9,249 nt of DNA, taken from NCBI GenBank assembly GCA_934476025.1, contig CAKSNI010000031.1, forward strand, positions 1 to 9,249, given 5' to 3'. This DNA is from an uncultured Eubacteriales bacterium. Its GTDB lineage: Bacteria; Bacillota; Clostridia; Oscillospirales; Acutalibacteraceae. The notes under the pieces were generated by a model that was not told where the DNA came from, did not search any database, and saw nothing but the letters and a program-made list of their open reading frames with translations. The position numbers were made by a program, and so were the translations under genes. Shown here piece after piece: positions 1 to 6,034 of the stretch (positions within the stretch are counted from its first letter, which is position 1; every line of letters begins with the position of its first letter).

Positions 1-157
1 GGTGCAGATCGTCCGTTCGGTCCGCCGCCGGAAAGCGCTGCGGATGGCCGGGAACCGGCCGGTGTCGGATGAATATGAAATCGCGATGGAAAGCGATGAC
101 CCCCAGGGAATCGAGCCGAAATGGCCCGAAGAAATGCCGGAAAATCCGCAGGAATAA
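1..157 (+). CDS. 3' end of an unidentified protein-coding gene (truncated by window edge)
   Basis: An open frame runs in from the left edge (codons begin at base 2) and stops at TAA 155-157, giving the last 51 residues of a protein. The piece begins with a basic stretch (VRSVRRRKALRMAGNRPV) and ends in an acidic, proline-rich tail (DEYEIAMESDD, then PKWPEEMPENPQE). Such a basic-then-acidic hydrophilic tail would suit a cytoplasmic C-terminus, possibly of a membrane protein, but this is a guess and I do not recognise the family. Support for coding comes from the non-random composition and from the strong terminator that begins 63 nt after the stop. The gene converges with the minus-strand operon that ends at 460. 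Confidence 0.6.
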   Translation, partial: VQIVRSVRRRKALRMAGNRPVSDEYEIAMESDDPQGIEPKWPEEMPENPQE

Positions 158-459
158 GCGCCGCCCTTCAAAGGGCTGTGATGCCGGGAAAATCTTCCGG
201 CCCTTGCCACCAAAAAGAAAGCCCCCGATGCAGTGTGATGCATCGGGGGCTTTTTTATCCAAAGACGGGCATTTTGGGCTGTTTCCGAATACCGGGTTTG
301 TCGAAAAAAGTCTTTTCGGATTGCATGGCCGCTTTTCGGGCGGCCGGCCAAAAAGAGATCGTTTTTGGGGCTGCTTTGGAATAGCAAAGGCGTTTGCGCG
401 GTTGCCCGGCGGTTTTTCAACGGGCAATGCCCTTCCCGGTTTCGCGGGACCCGGTGGGT
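158..459. other. Convergent intergenic region, no gene seen
   Basis: This 302-nt gap lies between the plus-strand stop at 157 and the minus-strand phosphatase stop at 460. It holds the strong terminator at 221-256. The remaining 200 nt contain only small inverted repeats: CGAAAA/TTTTCG at 302-318, GGCCGC/GCGGCC at 327-345 and TTGCCCG/CGGGCAA at 402-427. None has a convincing following T-tract. Open frames that cross the gap run straight through the terminator, lack ribosome sites and look like chance readings. Confidence 0.7.
221..256. terminator. Bidirectional rho-independent terminator
   Basis: A perfect 12-bp stem (GCCCCCGATGCA 221-232 pairing with 239-250) has a 6-nt loop and is followed by TTTTTT (251-256). 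On the other side, 211-220 (CAAAAAGAAA) gives a T-rich run on the minus strand. It can therefore serve both the truncated plus-strand gene ending at 157 and the pduL-hemW-phosphatase operon arriving from the right. Confidence 0.92.
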
Positions 460-1062
460 TCAGAAGGAAGCCGTGACTTCTATCACGCCGCTTCGCTGAT
501 ACAAGGAGGGGGTGACCAGCGTTTCAAAACCGTGACCGGGCGCGCAGGTCCATTCCACACTTTTTCTTCTCGGCATGGCTGAACAGGAAAGCAGGGTCAT
601 GATCACCCCGCCGTGTAAAACGGCAGCGGCGGTATGAATGCCGCAATCCATCATGTTTTCCACCATGTGACGATACCCAAGGCAGATCCGCTCGGCAAAG
701 GCCCGTTGATCTTCCCCTCCGGGAGGGGCGCTGAGCCTTCCGCTTACAAAGGCCGCAAAATCGGGATTGTTTTCCAGCTGCGCGGCGGTTTTTCCTTCAA
801 ATTCTCCAAAGTCGAATTCGGTCAGCTCCGGCATTTCTTCGGCATGAAAATCGGGAAACAAAACCGCGGCCGTCTGCCGGGCGCGCAGCAGAGGAGAGGT
901 GTACACCTTTTCCACCGATAAGCCTTCCCCGCTGTTTTTCAGTTGCTGTAATGCCTTCAGACCGGCGGCCGACAGGGGCAGATCGGTCTGCCCGATATAA
1001 GCGCCGACTTCATTGGCCTGCGTCAACCCGTGACGCACCAGATAAATCCGGTAGGTCTGCAT
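460..1062 (-). CDS. Histidine phosphatase superfamily protein (CobC/GpmB-like)
   Basis: This 200-residue cytoplasmic protein of the phosphoglycerate mutase-like phosphatase branch uses a phospho-histidine intermediate to remove phosphate from small metabolites. Visible catalytic features are the N-terminal RHG motif (R10, H11 nucleophile, G12), R60 in SPLLRARQTA, the acidic donor region ELTEFDFGEFEG (79-90) and the second histidine H150 in LHGG. Length matches alpha-ribazole phosphatase/GpmB-type enzymes, but the substrate cannot be assigned. The ATG at 1062 is chosen over the one at 1086 because GGGAGG lies just before it and the RHG strand then starts at the usual distance. The first 53 nt overlap the end of hemW in another frame, so translation is probably coupled. 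It is the last gene of the minus-strand operon, and the hemW nonsense codon upstream could reduce its expression. Confidence 0.93.
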   Translation of the reverse strand: MQTYRIYLVRHGLTQANEVGAYIGQTDLPLSAAGLKALQQLKNSGEGLSVEKVYTSPLLRARQTAAVLFPDFHAEEMPELTEFDFGEFEGKTAAQLENNPDFAAFVSGRLSAPPGGEDQRAFAERICLGYRHMVENMMDCGIHTAAAVLHGGVIMTLLSCSAMPRRKSVEWTCAPGHGFETLVTPSLYQRSGVIEVTASF

Positions 1063-2176
1063 AAAGTTCCTCCCTTTCCATTTCACATATCACCGAATTG
1101 GACACCAGCCAGCCCCGTTCGGTCAAAGCGATTCTTCCTTTGTTTTCGGTCGCGTATCCGGCCTCTTTGAGCCGGGAAAGCAGGGTTTCGAAGGCGGCCG
1201 TGGTGGTTTTGTGAAACCGCCGGGCAAGTTCTTCCTTCGAAAAACCGTCGGCCAGACGCAGCGAGAGCATGATCCATTCGGCGTACCCTCCGCCCGGTTC
1301 GTCAAATATACTTTGCGGCTGCCGCAAAAAAGCGTGCAGATCGGGCGGCGTATGAAACCGGCGGCCGTCGAGATAAGAATAGGCCCCGGGACCGATGCCG
1401 AGATATTCCCGGTCTTTCCAGTAGATCAGATTCTGACGGCCTTCCTTCCCCGGGCGGCAAAAGTTGGAAATTTCATAATGCCGGTAGCCGGCCGAACGAA
1501 GCCGCTCGCAGGCTGCCAGATATTGCCGCGCCACCGCTTCCGCGTCGGGAAACACATAGTCCTGCCGCCGCCGGGAAAAAAGAGTATTTTCTTCCAGCGA
1601 AAGCATATAGCAGGAAACATGATCGGCTTCTAAAGATAAAAACGCCTCTGCCTCCCGGGCGAGAAGGGCATCGTCGCTGCCGGGCAGACCGAGCATCCAA
1701 TCGACCGAGCAATTTTCAAAACCGGCCTTCCGGGCCGCGGCAAGGGCCGTTTGCGCCTGATGAAAGGTGTGATTGCGCCGAAGCCGGGACAGGCAGGCAT
1801 CCATCGAGGACTGCACCCCGAAACTCAGCCGGTTGACCCCGCTTTTTTTGACCTGACGGAACCATTCTTCCCCCTGATCCCCGGGGTTGCATTACAGGGT
1901 GATTTCTGCATGATCGGCCACCGAAAAGGCGGATGTCACCCGGTGGAGAATTTCGTCCACCTGTCGGGCGGAAAGCAGCGAAGGGGTTCCGCCGCCGAAA
2001 TATACCGTTGCAACAGGGCGGCCGTAAAGACCGCCCTGTTTTTGGATTTCGGCACACAGTGCCGTTACATACCGCCGGATCATTTCCTCTCCGGCAAAGC
2101 CGCTGTAAAAATCACAGTAGGCACACCGCTGCCGGCAAAAAGGAATGTGCAGATACAGGCCGACGGAATCAGTCAA
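1010..2176 (-). pseudogene. hemW: HemW-type radical SAM heme chaperone, interrupted by one in-frame TAA
   Basis: The frame encodes 388 codons, typical of HemW, the radical SAM protein related to coproporphyrinogen III oxidase HemN that binds heme and a [4Fe-4S] cluster in the cytoplasm. Visible motifs are YLHIPFC-RQR-C-AY-C (C14, C18, C21), YFGGGTPS (59-66), then AEITL followed by a TAA at 1892-1894 (codon 95). The same frame continues with CNPGD, SGVNRLSFGVQSS, HYEISNF (233-239), QNLIYW and YLGIGPGAYSY (258-268) to the TGA at 1010. Family members usually read EITLE-x-NPG here, so the stop replaces a conserved Glu (GAA to TAA would be one base). No frameshift or other damage is seen. The TTG start at 2176 is chosen because AAGGAG lies 6 nt upstream and it overlaps the pduL stop (TTGACTGA). 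The ATG at 2215 would overlap pduL by 47 nt. A protein restarted after the stop would lack the Fe-S site. It may be a recent pseudogene or a sequencing error. Confidence 0.9.
1066..1075 (-). promoter_or_regulatory. Ribosome site deciding the phosphatase start
   Basis: Read on the minus strand, GGGAGGAACTTT precedes the ATG at 1062. It lies inside the hemW coding frame. It favours the start at 1062 over the in-frame ATG at 1086, which would add eight residues (MKWKGRNF). Confidence 0.75.
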
Positions 2177-2744
2177 GGATTTCTCCTTCGGCCGTTCCCG
2201 GAACCGCTGCCGCATTGGCTTCGTCGGTATCCAGATGCATGGCCAGTTTATAGCTGTCGCTGACCCGCACTACCACATCGTCGAAAATCAGGGCGCGGCC
2301 TTCGGTCGGAATTTTCACCTTAACAATCTGTTTATCGGTCATGCCGTAGGCGGCGGCATCGGCCGTAGTCATATGAATGTGGCGTTTGGCGGCAATGACG
2401 CCTTCGCTCAGTTCCACTTCGCCGCAGGGACCAACCAGTTTGCAGGCGCCGGAACCGGCCAGATCACCGGATTCGCGGATCGGGACCTTGACCCCGATGG
2501 AACGGGCGTCGGTCAGAGAAAGTTCCACCTGGGTGGCCTTGCGGCAGGGCCCAAGGATGGAAACGCCGGCCAGTTCCCGTTTCGGGCCGACCACGGTGAC
2601 CCGTTCTTCGCAGGCAAACTGACCCGGCTGGGACAGATCTTTTTTATGGGTGAGGGTGTGGCCCTTGCCAAACAAGGTTTCCAAATCCTGTTCGGTAACA
2701 TGGACATGGCGGGCCGAGATTTCTACCAATACGCTTTTTTTCAT
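2169..2744 (-). CDS. pduL: Phosphate propanoyltransferase/phosphotransacetylase, PduL family
   Basis: This 191-residue PduL-type enzyme transfers an acyl group between CoA and phosphate (acetyl- or propanoyl-CoA to acyl phosphate). With an acetate or propionate kinase it would make ATP; it is unrelated to classical Pta. The tandem beta-barrel family signature is clear: SARHVHVT (H13, H15), then KRHIHMT (H122, H124) and the C-terminal MHLDTDEANAA with H170. These histidines are the expected zinc/active-site ligands. The protein starts directly in the first domain with no N-terminal encapsulation helix, and no microcompartment shell genes are nearby, so it is probably a free cytosolic version. 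The ATG at 2744 has AAGGGAG 8 nt upstream and a promoter just before it. The stop overlaps the hemW start. It is the first gene of the minus-strand operon. Confidence 0.95.
   Translation of the reverse strand: MKKSVLVEISARHVHVTEQDLETLFGKGHTLTHKKDLSQPGQFACEERVTVVGPKRELAGVSILGPCRKATQVELSLTDARSIGVKVPIRESGDLAGSGACKLVGPCGEVELSEGVIAAKRHIHMTTADAAAYGMTDKQIVKVKIPTEGRALIFDDVVVRVSDSYKLAMHLDTDEANAAAVPGTAEGEILD
2183..2188 (-). promoter_or_regulatory. Ribosome site for the hemW TTG start
   Basis: AAGGAG on the minus strand lies 6 nt before TTG (2176-2174), within the last codons of pduL. It decides for the TTG start, which overlaps the pduL stop by 8 nt and implies translational coupling. Confidence 0.75.
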
Positions 2745-2778
2745 TGCGAAAACTCCCTTATTGCTAAACTTCTCTTCT

Positions 2779-2806
2779 ATTGTAACACATTTTTGATGGG
2801 TTGCAA
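2779..2806 (-). promoter_or_regulatory. Sigma-A type promoter of the pduL-hemW-phosphatase operon
   Basis: On the minus strand, TTGCAA (2806-2801), a 16-nt spacer and TACAAT (2784-2779) lie about 35 nt before the pduL ATG. This gives a short leader carrying the AAGGGAG ribosome site. Confidence 0.65.
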
Positions 2807-2841
2807 GTAAAATCTGTCGGCAAAACGGTTTTTTCTGCGAA

Positions 2842-2855
2842 TTTTCGGCCGAAAA
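2842..2855. repeat. 14-bp perfect palindrome, possible operator
   Basis: TTTTCGGCCGAAAA is its own reverse complement. It lies between the two divergent promoters, about 36 nt upstream of the pduL -35. A regulator site is inferred only. The core CGGCCG is common in this DNA, so chance is possible. Confidence 0.35.
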
Positions 2856-2911
2856 GAAAAGGTGAACGGAATTCCTTTCGCTTTTTTGGGGAACTGCCGC
2901 AAAAAGAATCG

Positions 2912-2931
2912 TTCGGCCGTCCGGGGCCGAA
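2912..2931. repeat. Inverted repeat just upstream of the nagA promoter, possible operator
   Basis: TTCGGCC (2912-2918) and GGCCGAA (2925-2931) form a 7-bp perfect inverted repeat with a 6-nt centre, ending 17 nt before the nagA -35 box. The position suits an activator or repressor site. There is no T-tract, so it is not a terminator. Confidence 0.35.
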
Positions 2932-2948
2932 GGATTGGCAGATGCCAC

Positions 2949-2977
2949 TTGAAAATACCTCTGAAAAATGATATAAT
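2949..2977 (+). promoter_or_regulatory. Sigma-A type promoter of nagA
   Basis: TTGAAA (2949-2954), a 17-nt spacer and a perfect TATAAT (2972-2977). Transcription would start near 2984, giving a leader of about 120 nt before the TTG start at 3108. Confidence 0.85.
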
Positions 2978-3094
2978 AAAAAATGAAAAAAGTCGATTTT
3001 CGGCCTGCACAAACGGCAGCCTGCCTTTGACCGGGGAGCCGGGGGCCGGGCCGGATTTTTAGTTTCTGAACCGATACCAACATCTTGAAATAAC

Positions 3095-3100
3095 AGGAGG
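3095..3100 (+). promoter_or_regulatory. Ribosome site deciding the nagA TTG start
   Basis: A full AGGAGG lies 7 nt before TTG 3108-3110. No ATG is near, so the TTG start rests on this site and on the protein beginning directly with the expected amidohydrolase beta-strand. Confidence 0.85.
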
Positions 3101-3107
3101 AATTCTT

Positions 3108-4247
3108 TTGCAGGCGATTGTCAATGCCCGGGTGGTTTTTCCCGATCAGATTTTAGAAAATACCACGGTTTTATTCGATTCACGGATTCGCCGGATCGGT
3201 AAGGACGGCACCCTTCCCATCGACGGCATTCCTACGGTAAATGCCCGGGGAAATCTGCTTTGCCCGGGGTTAATCAATCTGCACATTCACGGCTGTGTGG
3301 GAGCCGATGCGTCGGATGCTTCGGCCGCATCGATCATCAAAATTCAAAAACACCTCCTGGCAACCGGGGTGACCTCTTTTTGTCCTACCGTCTGCACCGT
3401 TCCGTTTGACCGGTTGGATGCCATTCTTTCGGTTTTGCGGCAACAGCAAAACAACGGCGTCGGCAGCCGGATTCTGGGAGTCTATCTGGAGGGGATCTTT
3501 TTGTCCGCCGCCAAAAAAGGCGCCCATCGGGAGGATTGGCTGCAGGCGCCGGATGCGGATCGGGTGCTGCCGTATCGGGATATTCTGAAGGTGTGTATCT
3601 GTGCGCCGGAACTTCCGGGGGCACCGGAATTTATCCGTCGGCTGAGAAAAGCCGGGATTCGGGTGAGTATCGGGCATTCCGCCGCCACGGGGGAACAGGC
3701 AAAGGCAGCCGCCGATTGCGGAGCCACCGGGGTGACCCATCTGTTTAATGCCATGTCGCCGTTATCGCATCGGCAGCTCGGCATGGCCGGCCAGGCGTTA
3801 TGCGACCCCCGGCTGTTCTGCGAATTGATCTGTGACACCGTTCATGTCAATCCGGAACTGTTTTTGCCGGTTTGGCAGGTAAAAAAAGAAAAACTGATTC
3901 TGATTACCGATTCCATTTCCCCGGCCGGAATGCCGGACGGGCCGTATCTTCAGGGGGGCCTGAAGGTAGTGAAAAAAGGAAATCTGTGTATCTGCGAAGA
4001 TCAAACCGTTGCCGGCAGCATGGCAGATTTAAAGGATTGCGTCAGCAATGCCGTGAAAGCCGGGATTCCGCTGACCGCCGCCGTGGCGGCCGCGTCGCTG
4101 GCTCCGGCCCGGTTTTTGGGAATGGATTCCGAAATCGGCTCGATAGAACCGGGCAAACGGGCCGATTTGGTGCTGTTTGATCCGGATTTTTCGCCGCTTT
4201 CGGTTTTTCGGGAGGGAATCGGGATCGATCTTGCCGCGATTCATTGA
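3108..4247 (+). CDS. nagA: N-acetylglucosamine-6-phosphate deacetylase
   Basis: This 379-residue cytoplasmic amidohydrolase would convert GlcNAc-6-phosphate to glucosamine-6-phosphate and acetate, the committed step in GlcNAc use and cell-wall amino-sugar recycling. Family length and motif order fit: LHIHG (H59, H61), LEG with E128, KKGAH (H140), SIGHSAAT (H190), THLFNAMSPL (H211), DTVHV, LITDS with the catalytic D268, GSMADLKD, and the C-terminal GSIEPGKRADLVLFDPD. Departures from the usual pattern are EGIF where EGPF is usual, INLHIHG where IDxHxHG is usual, and TDS where TDA is usual, so activity toward a related substrate is possible. The start is TTG with a full AGGAGG. It is the first gene of the plus-strand run. 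The next gene starts 62 nt later with no terminator between, so read-through is likely. Confidence 0.92.
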   Translation: MQAIVNARVVFPDQILENTTVLFDSRIRRIGKDGTLPIDGIPTVNARGNLLCPGLINLHIHGCVGADASDASAASIIKIQKHLLATGVTSFCPTVCTVPFDRLDAILSVLRQQQNNGVGSRILGVYLEGIFLSAAKKGAHREDWLQAPDADRVLPYRDILKVCICAPELPGAPEFIRRLRKAGIRVSIGHSAATGEQAKAAADCGATGVTHLFNAMSPLSHRQLGMAGQALCDPRLFCELICDTVHVNPELFLPVWQVKKEKLILITDSISPAGMPDGPYLQGGLKVVKKGNLCICEDQTVAGSMADLKDCVSNAVKAGIPLTAAVAAASLAPARFLGMDSEIGSIEPGKRADLVLFDPDFSPLSVFREGIGIDLAAIH

Positions 4248-4272
4248 CAAGTCTTTCGGAATATGATACACT
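4244..4272 (+). promoter_or_regulatory. Internal promoter overlapping the nagA stop codon
   Basis: A consensus TTGACA (4244-4249) contains the nagA TGA. A 17-nt spacer leads to TACACT (4267-4272), preceded by TGA, which resembles an extended -10 (TGn). Transcription would start near 4279, about 30 nt before the ATG at 4310. It would let the three downstream genes be expressed independently of nagA. Confidence 0.65.
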
Positions 4273-4309
4273 GACTGAGTGACTCCAACACCGGAAAGGG
4301 GACAAAAAA

Positions 4310-6034
4310 ATGCCCAACGACCCTTCTTTTTATGCTCTGCTTACCGATTGGTGCGACGGGCTGCTGGCCCATCAGATCCGCGGCATGGCCGATTCTTCCT
4401 TAAATGGTGCCTTCGTCTGTCCGGCCTGTCAACATCTTCACGGCCGGGGGGACAACGCGATTTTCCCGCTTCTTTATCAATACCATCTTACCGGAAAGCC
4501 GGCCTACCGGGACGCGGCTTTTTTGTGTTTTGACTGGCAGAAAAATCTGCTGTGCGATAACCGGGCGGTATACAATGACGGCAATTCCGATTGGCAGGCC
4601 ATTACGGCCTTTTCGGCCATCGGTCTTTGTAAGAGCCTTCGGGCCTTTTCACCCGAAATCGGTGAACGGGTGCCGGAGTGGGAAACCCGTCTGAAGGGGT
4701 TCGGAGAATGGATTTATCACAATCTCACCCCTTCGTATTATTCCAACATCAATTATCAATGTGCCGCCGCCGAAGCCATGGCGCTGCTCGGGGCCTATTT
4801 TGCCCGGCAGGAATATCTGGATCGGGCGGAGGAACTGCTGGCTTACGGCCTTTCTCACTTTACCGAAAACGGCATTTTGTATGGGGAAGGGCATCCGCAT
4901 GACCTGGTTACCGAACACGGCTGCCGCGCCGTGGATATCGGGTACAATCTGGAAGAAAGCGTTCCGGCTTTGTGTGAGGCGGCAAAGGTTCTCGGCCGGA
5001 AGGACGATCAGCGGTTTCTTTTGCGGGTTTTGCAAAAGCAGCTGGATTTCTTTTTGCCCGACGGCGGAATCGACAACAGTTTTTCCGCCCGGAATTATAA
5101 GTGGACCTATTACGGCAGCCGCACCAGTGACGGCGCGGCATCGGTTTATGCTCTTTTTGCCGGGGAGGATCCCCGTTTTGCCGAGGTGGCCTGCCGCAAT
5201 ATCGATCAGATGGCCCGCTGTACCCATAACGGGCTTTTGTACGGGGGGCCGGATTATTATGAGGCCGGCGAAAAGCCCTGCATTCACCATACCATTTGTC
5301 ACGCATTCGGCCTGGCCGATGCCCTGATGCAGGGGCTCAGGCGGCCGGAAAACCCGGTGGCTCTTCCCGTGGATGATTTTCAGGAATCGGTTCGCTATTT
5401 TCCGGAACTGGCGACCTACCGCATGGTATCGGGTGGGTTTCTGGCCGATTTTACGGCCTATGATTTTGAAAAAAGCAGCTTTGCCGCCGGCCGGGGGCAC
5501 GCCAGCGGCGGAACCATGAGCCTTTTAGTTCACCGCAGCGCCGGGGTGTTGATGGCTTCATCGGTGATGAATTACCGATTGAGTGAACCGCTGAATCAGC
5601 AGCTGCCCCGGCTTCTTGCCCGGCACGCTCCGCTGACTTTGCGTGCCGAAATTCAAAAGGGTACAAAACGGTATGTTTCCTGCCTGGACGGGCAGGCAAA
5701 AATGATTCCGAAAGCCACGGCATCCGGCCTGCAAATGACGGTGGATTCCGGCTTTACCGATCTGTCCGGTAAACCGGCTCCTTTTGCTGCCGGAACGACT
5801 TTTCGTTACCGGTTTTGTGAAAACCGTGTGGAATGTACGGTTTCTTTTTGGGGGGAAGCGGAAAATGCCCGGCTGATTCTCCCGATTCTTAAAGAAAAAC
5901 CGGTTGTGTTGAAAACCGATTCACCGACTTCAAAGCGGGATATTTTTCACTTGGTTCCCGGCTTTTTGGCAACAGAATACACGCTTACGGCCGAAAACCG
6001 GCCGGTTCACTGGGTACTGGAGGTTTGTTTATGA
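4310..6034 (+). CDS. Putative cytoplasmic alpha/alpha-toroid glycan lyase or hydrolase
   Basis: This 574-residue protein has no signal peptide. Residues about 1-345 are helix-rich with repeated aromatic and acidic motifs, as in six-hairpin (alpha/alpha toroid) glycan enzymes. Residues about 365-574 look beta-rich, so the layout resembles heparinase-like polysaccharide lyases. Conspicuous motifs are FVCPAC-QHLHGRGDNA (35-50, with CPAC and HGR), NSDWQAITAF (92-101), EGHPHD (193-198), YKWTYYGSRTSDG (263-275), CIHHTICHAFG (324-334) and GGTMSLLVHR (400-409). I recall similar unnamed proteins from Bacteroidetes polysaccharide loci but cannot name the family, and catalytic residues are not proven. 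The ATG at 4310 has AAAGGGG 8 nt upstream and its own promoter. The stop overlaps the next start (ATGA). Lying beside nagA and lacking a secretion signal, it probably acts on imported oligosaccharides (inference). Confidence 0.75.
   Translation: MPNDPSFYALLTDWCDGLLAHQIRGMADSSLNGAFVCPACQHLHGRGDNAIFPLLYQYHLTGKPAYRDAAFLCFDWQKNLLCDNRAVYNDGNSDWQAITAFSAIGLCKSLRAFSPEIGERVPEWETRLKGFGEWIYHNLTPSYYSNINYQCAAAEAMALLGAYFARQEYLDRAEELLAYGLSHFTENGILYGEGHPHDLVTEHGCRAVDIGYNLEESVPALCEAAKVLGRKDDQRFLLRVLQKQLDFFLPDGGIDNSFSARNYKWTYYGSRTSDGAASVYALFAGEDPRFAEVACRNIDQMARCTHNGLLYGGPDYYEAGEKPCIHHTICHAFGLADALMQGLRRPENPVALPVDDFQESVRYFPELATYRMVSGGFLADFTAYDFEKSSFAAGRGHASGGTMSLLVHRSAGVLMASSVMNYRLSEPLNQQLPRLLARHAPLTLRAEIQKGTKRYVSCLDGQAKMIPKATASGLQMTVDSGFTDLSGKPAPFAAGTTFRYRFCENRVECTVSFWGEAENARLILPILKEKPVVLKTDSPTSKRDIFHLVPGFLATEYTLTAENRPVHWVLEVCL
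6019..6023 (+). promoter_or_regulatory. Ribosome site deciding the start of the dockerin protein
   Basis: GGAGG lies 7 nt before ATG 6031. The in-frame TTG at 6025 is only one base away from this site and is rejected. The ATG overlaps the previous stop as ATGA, so translation is coupled. Confidence 0.8.

Larger units (their letters stand above)
2745..3107. other. Divergent control region between pduL and nagA
   Basis: This 363-nt region has no gene. From left to right it holds the pduL promoter (minus), a 14-bp perfect palindrome at 2842-2855, an inverted repeat at 2912-2931, the nagA promoter at 2949-2977, a nagA leader of roughly 120 nt with a G-rich block, and the nagA ribosome site. It is visibly more AT-rich than the flanking genes. 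I recognise no known riboswitch in the leader. Confidence 0.7.

Noticed and set aside
69..476. 135-codon plus-strand frame (and shorter ones at 121-384 and 394-582)
   Set aside because: It runs through the perfect terminator at 221-256 and overlaps the truncated upstream gene in another frame. It has no ribosome site and shows no recognisable protein features.
1716..1893. ATG overlapping the hemW nonsense codon (TAATG) as a restart site
   Set aside because: It opens the wrong frame and gives a short arginine/glycine-rich reading, not HemW. In-frame restarts further down would lack the Fe-S cysteines.
1892..1894. Programmed recoding of the hemW stop (selenocysteine, pyrrolysine or a changed genetic code)
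   Set aside because: The codon is TAA, not TGA or TAG. TAA ends other genes here (155-157 and 7684-7686), and the expected residue is a plain Glu.
2169..3083. pduL extended by 113 residues at the N-terminus
   Set aside because: The extension is translated intergenic DNA that crosses the pduL promoter and part of the nagA leader. The start at 2744 has a ribosome site, a nearby promoter and the family's normal N-terminus.
2169..4247. Bacterial microcompartment locus suggested by pduL
   Set aside because: No shell proteins, aldehyde dehydrogenase or diol dehydratase are in the window, and PduL lacks an encapsulation peptide.
4649..5500. 283-codon minus-strand frame inside the toroid enzyme gene
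   Set aside because: It is antisense to a gene with coherent motifs and a good start, and has no independent support.
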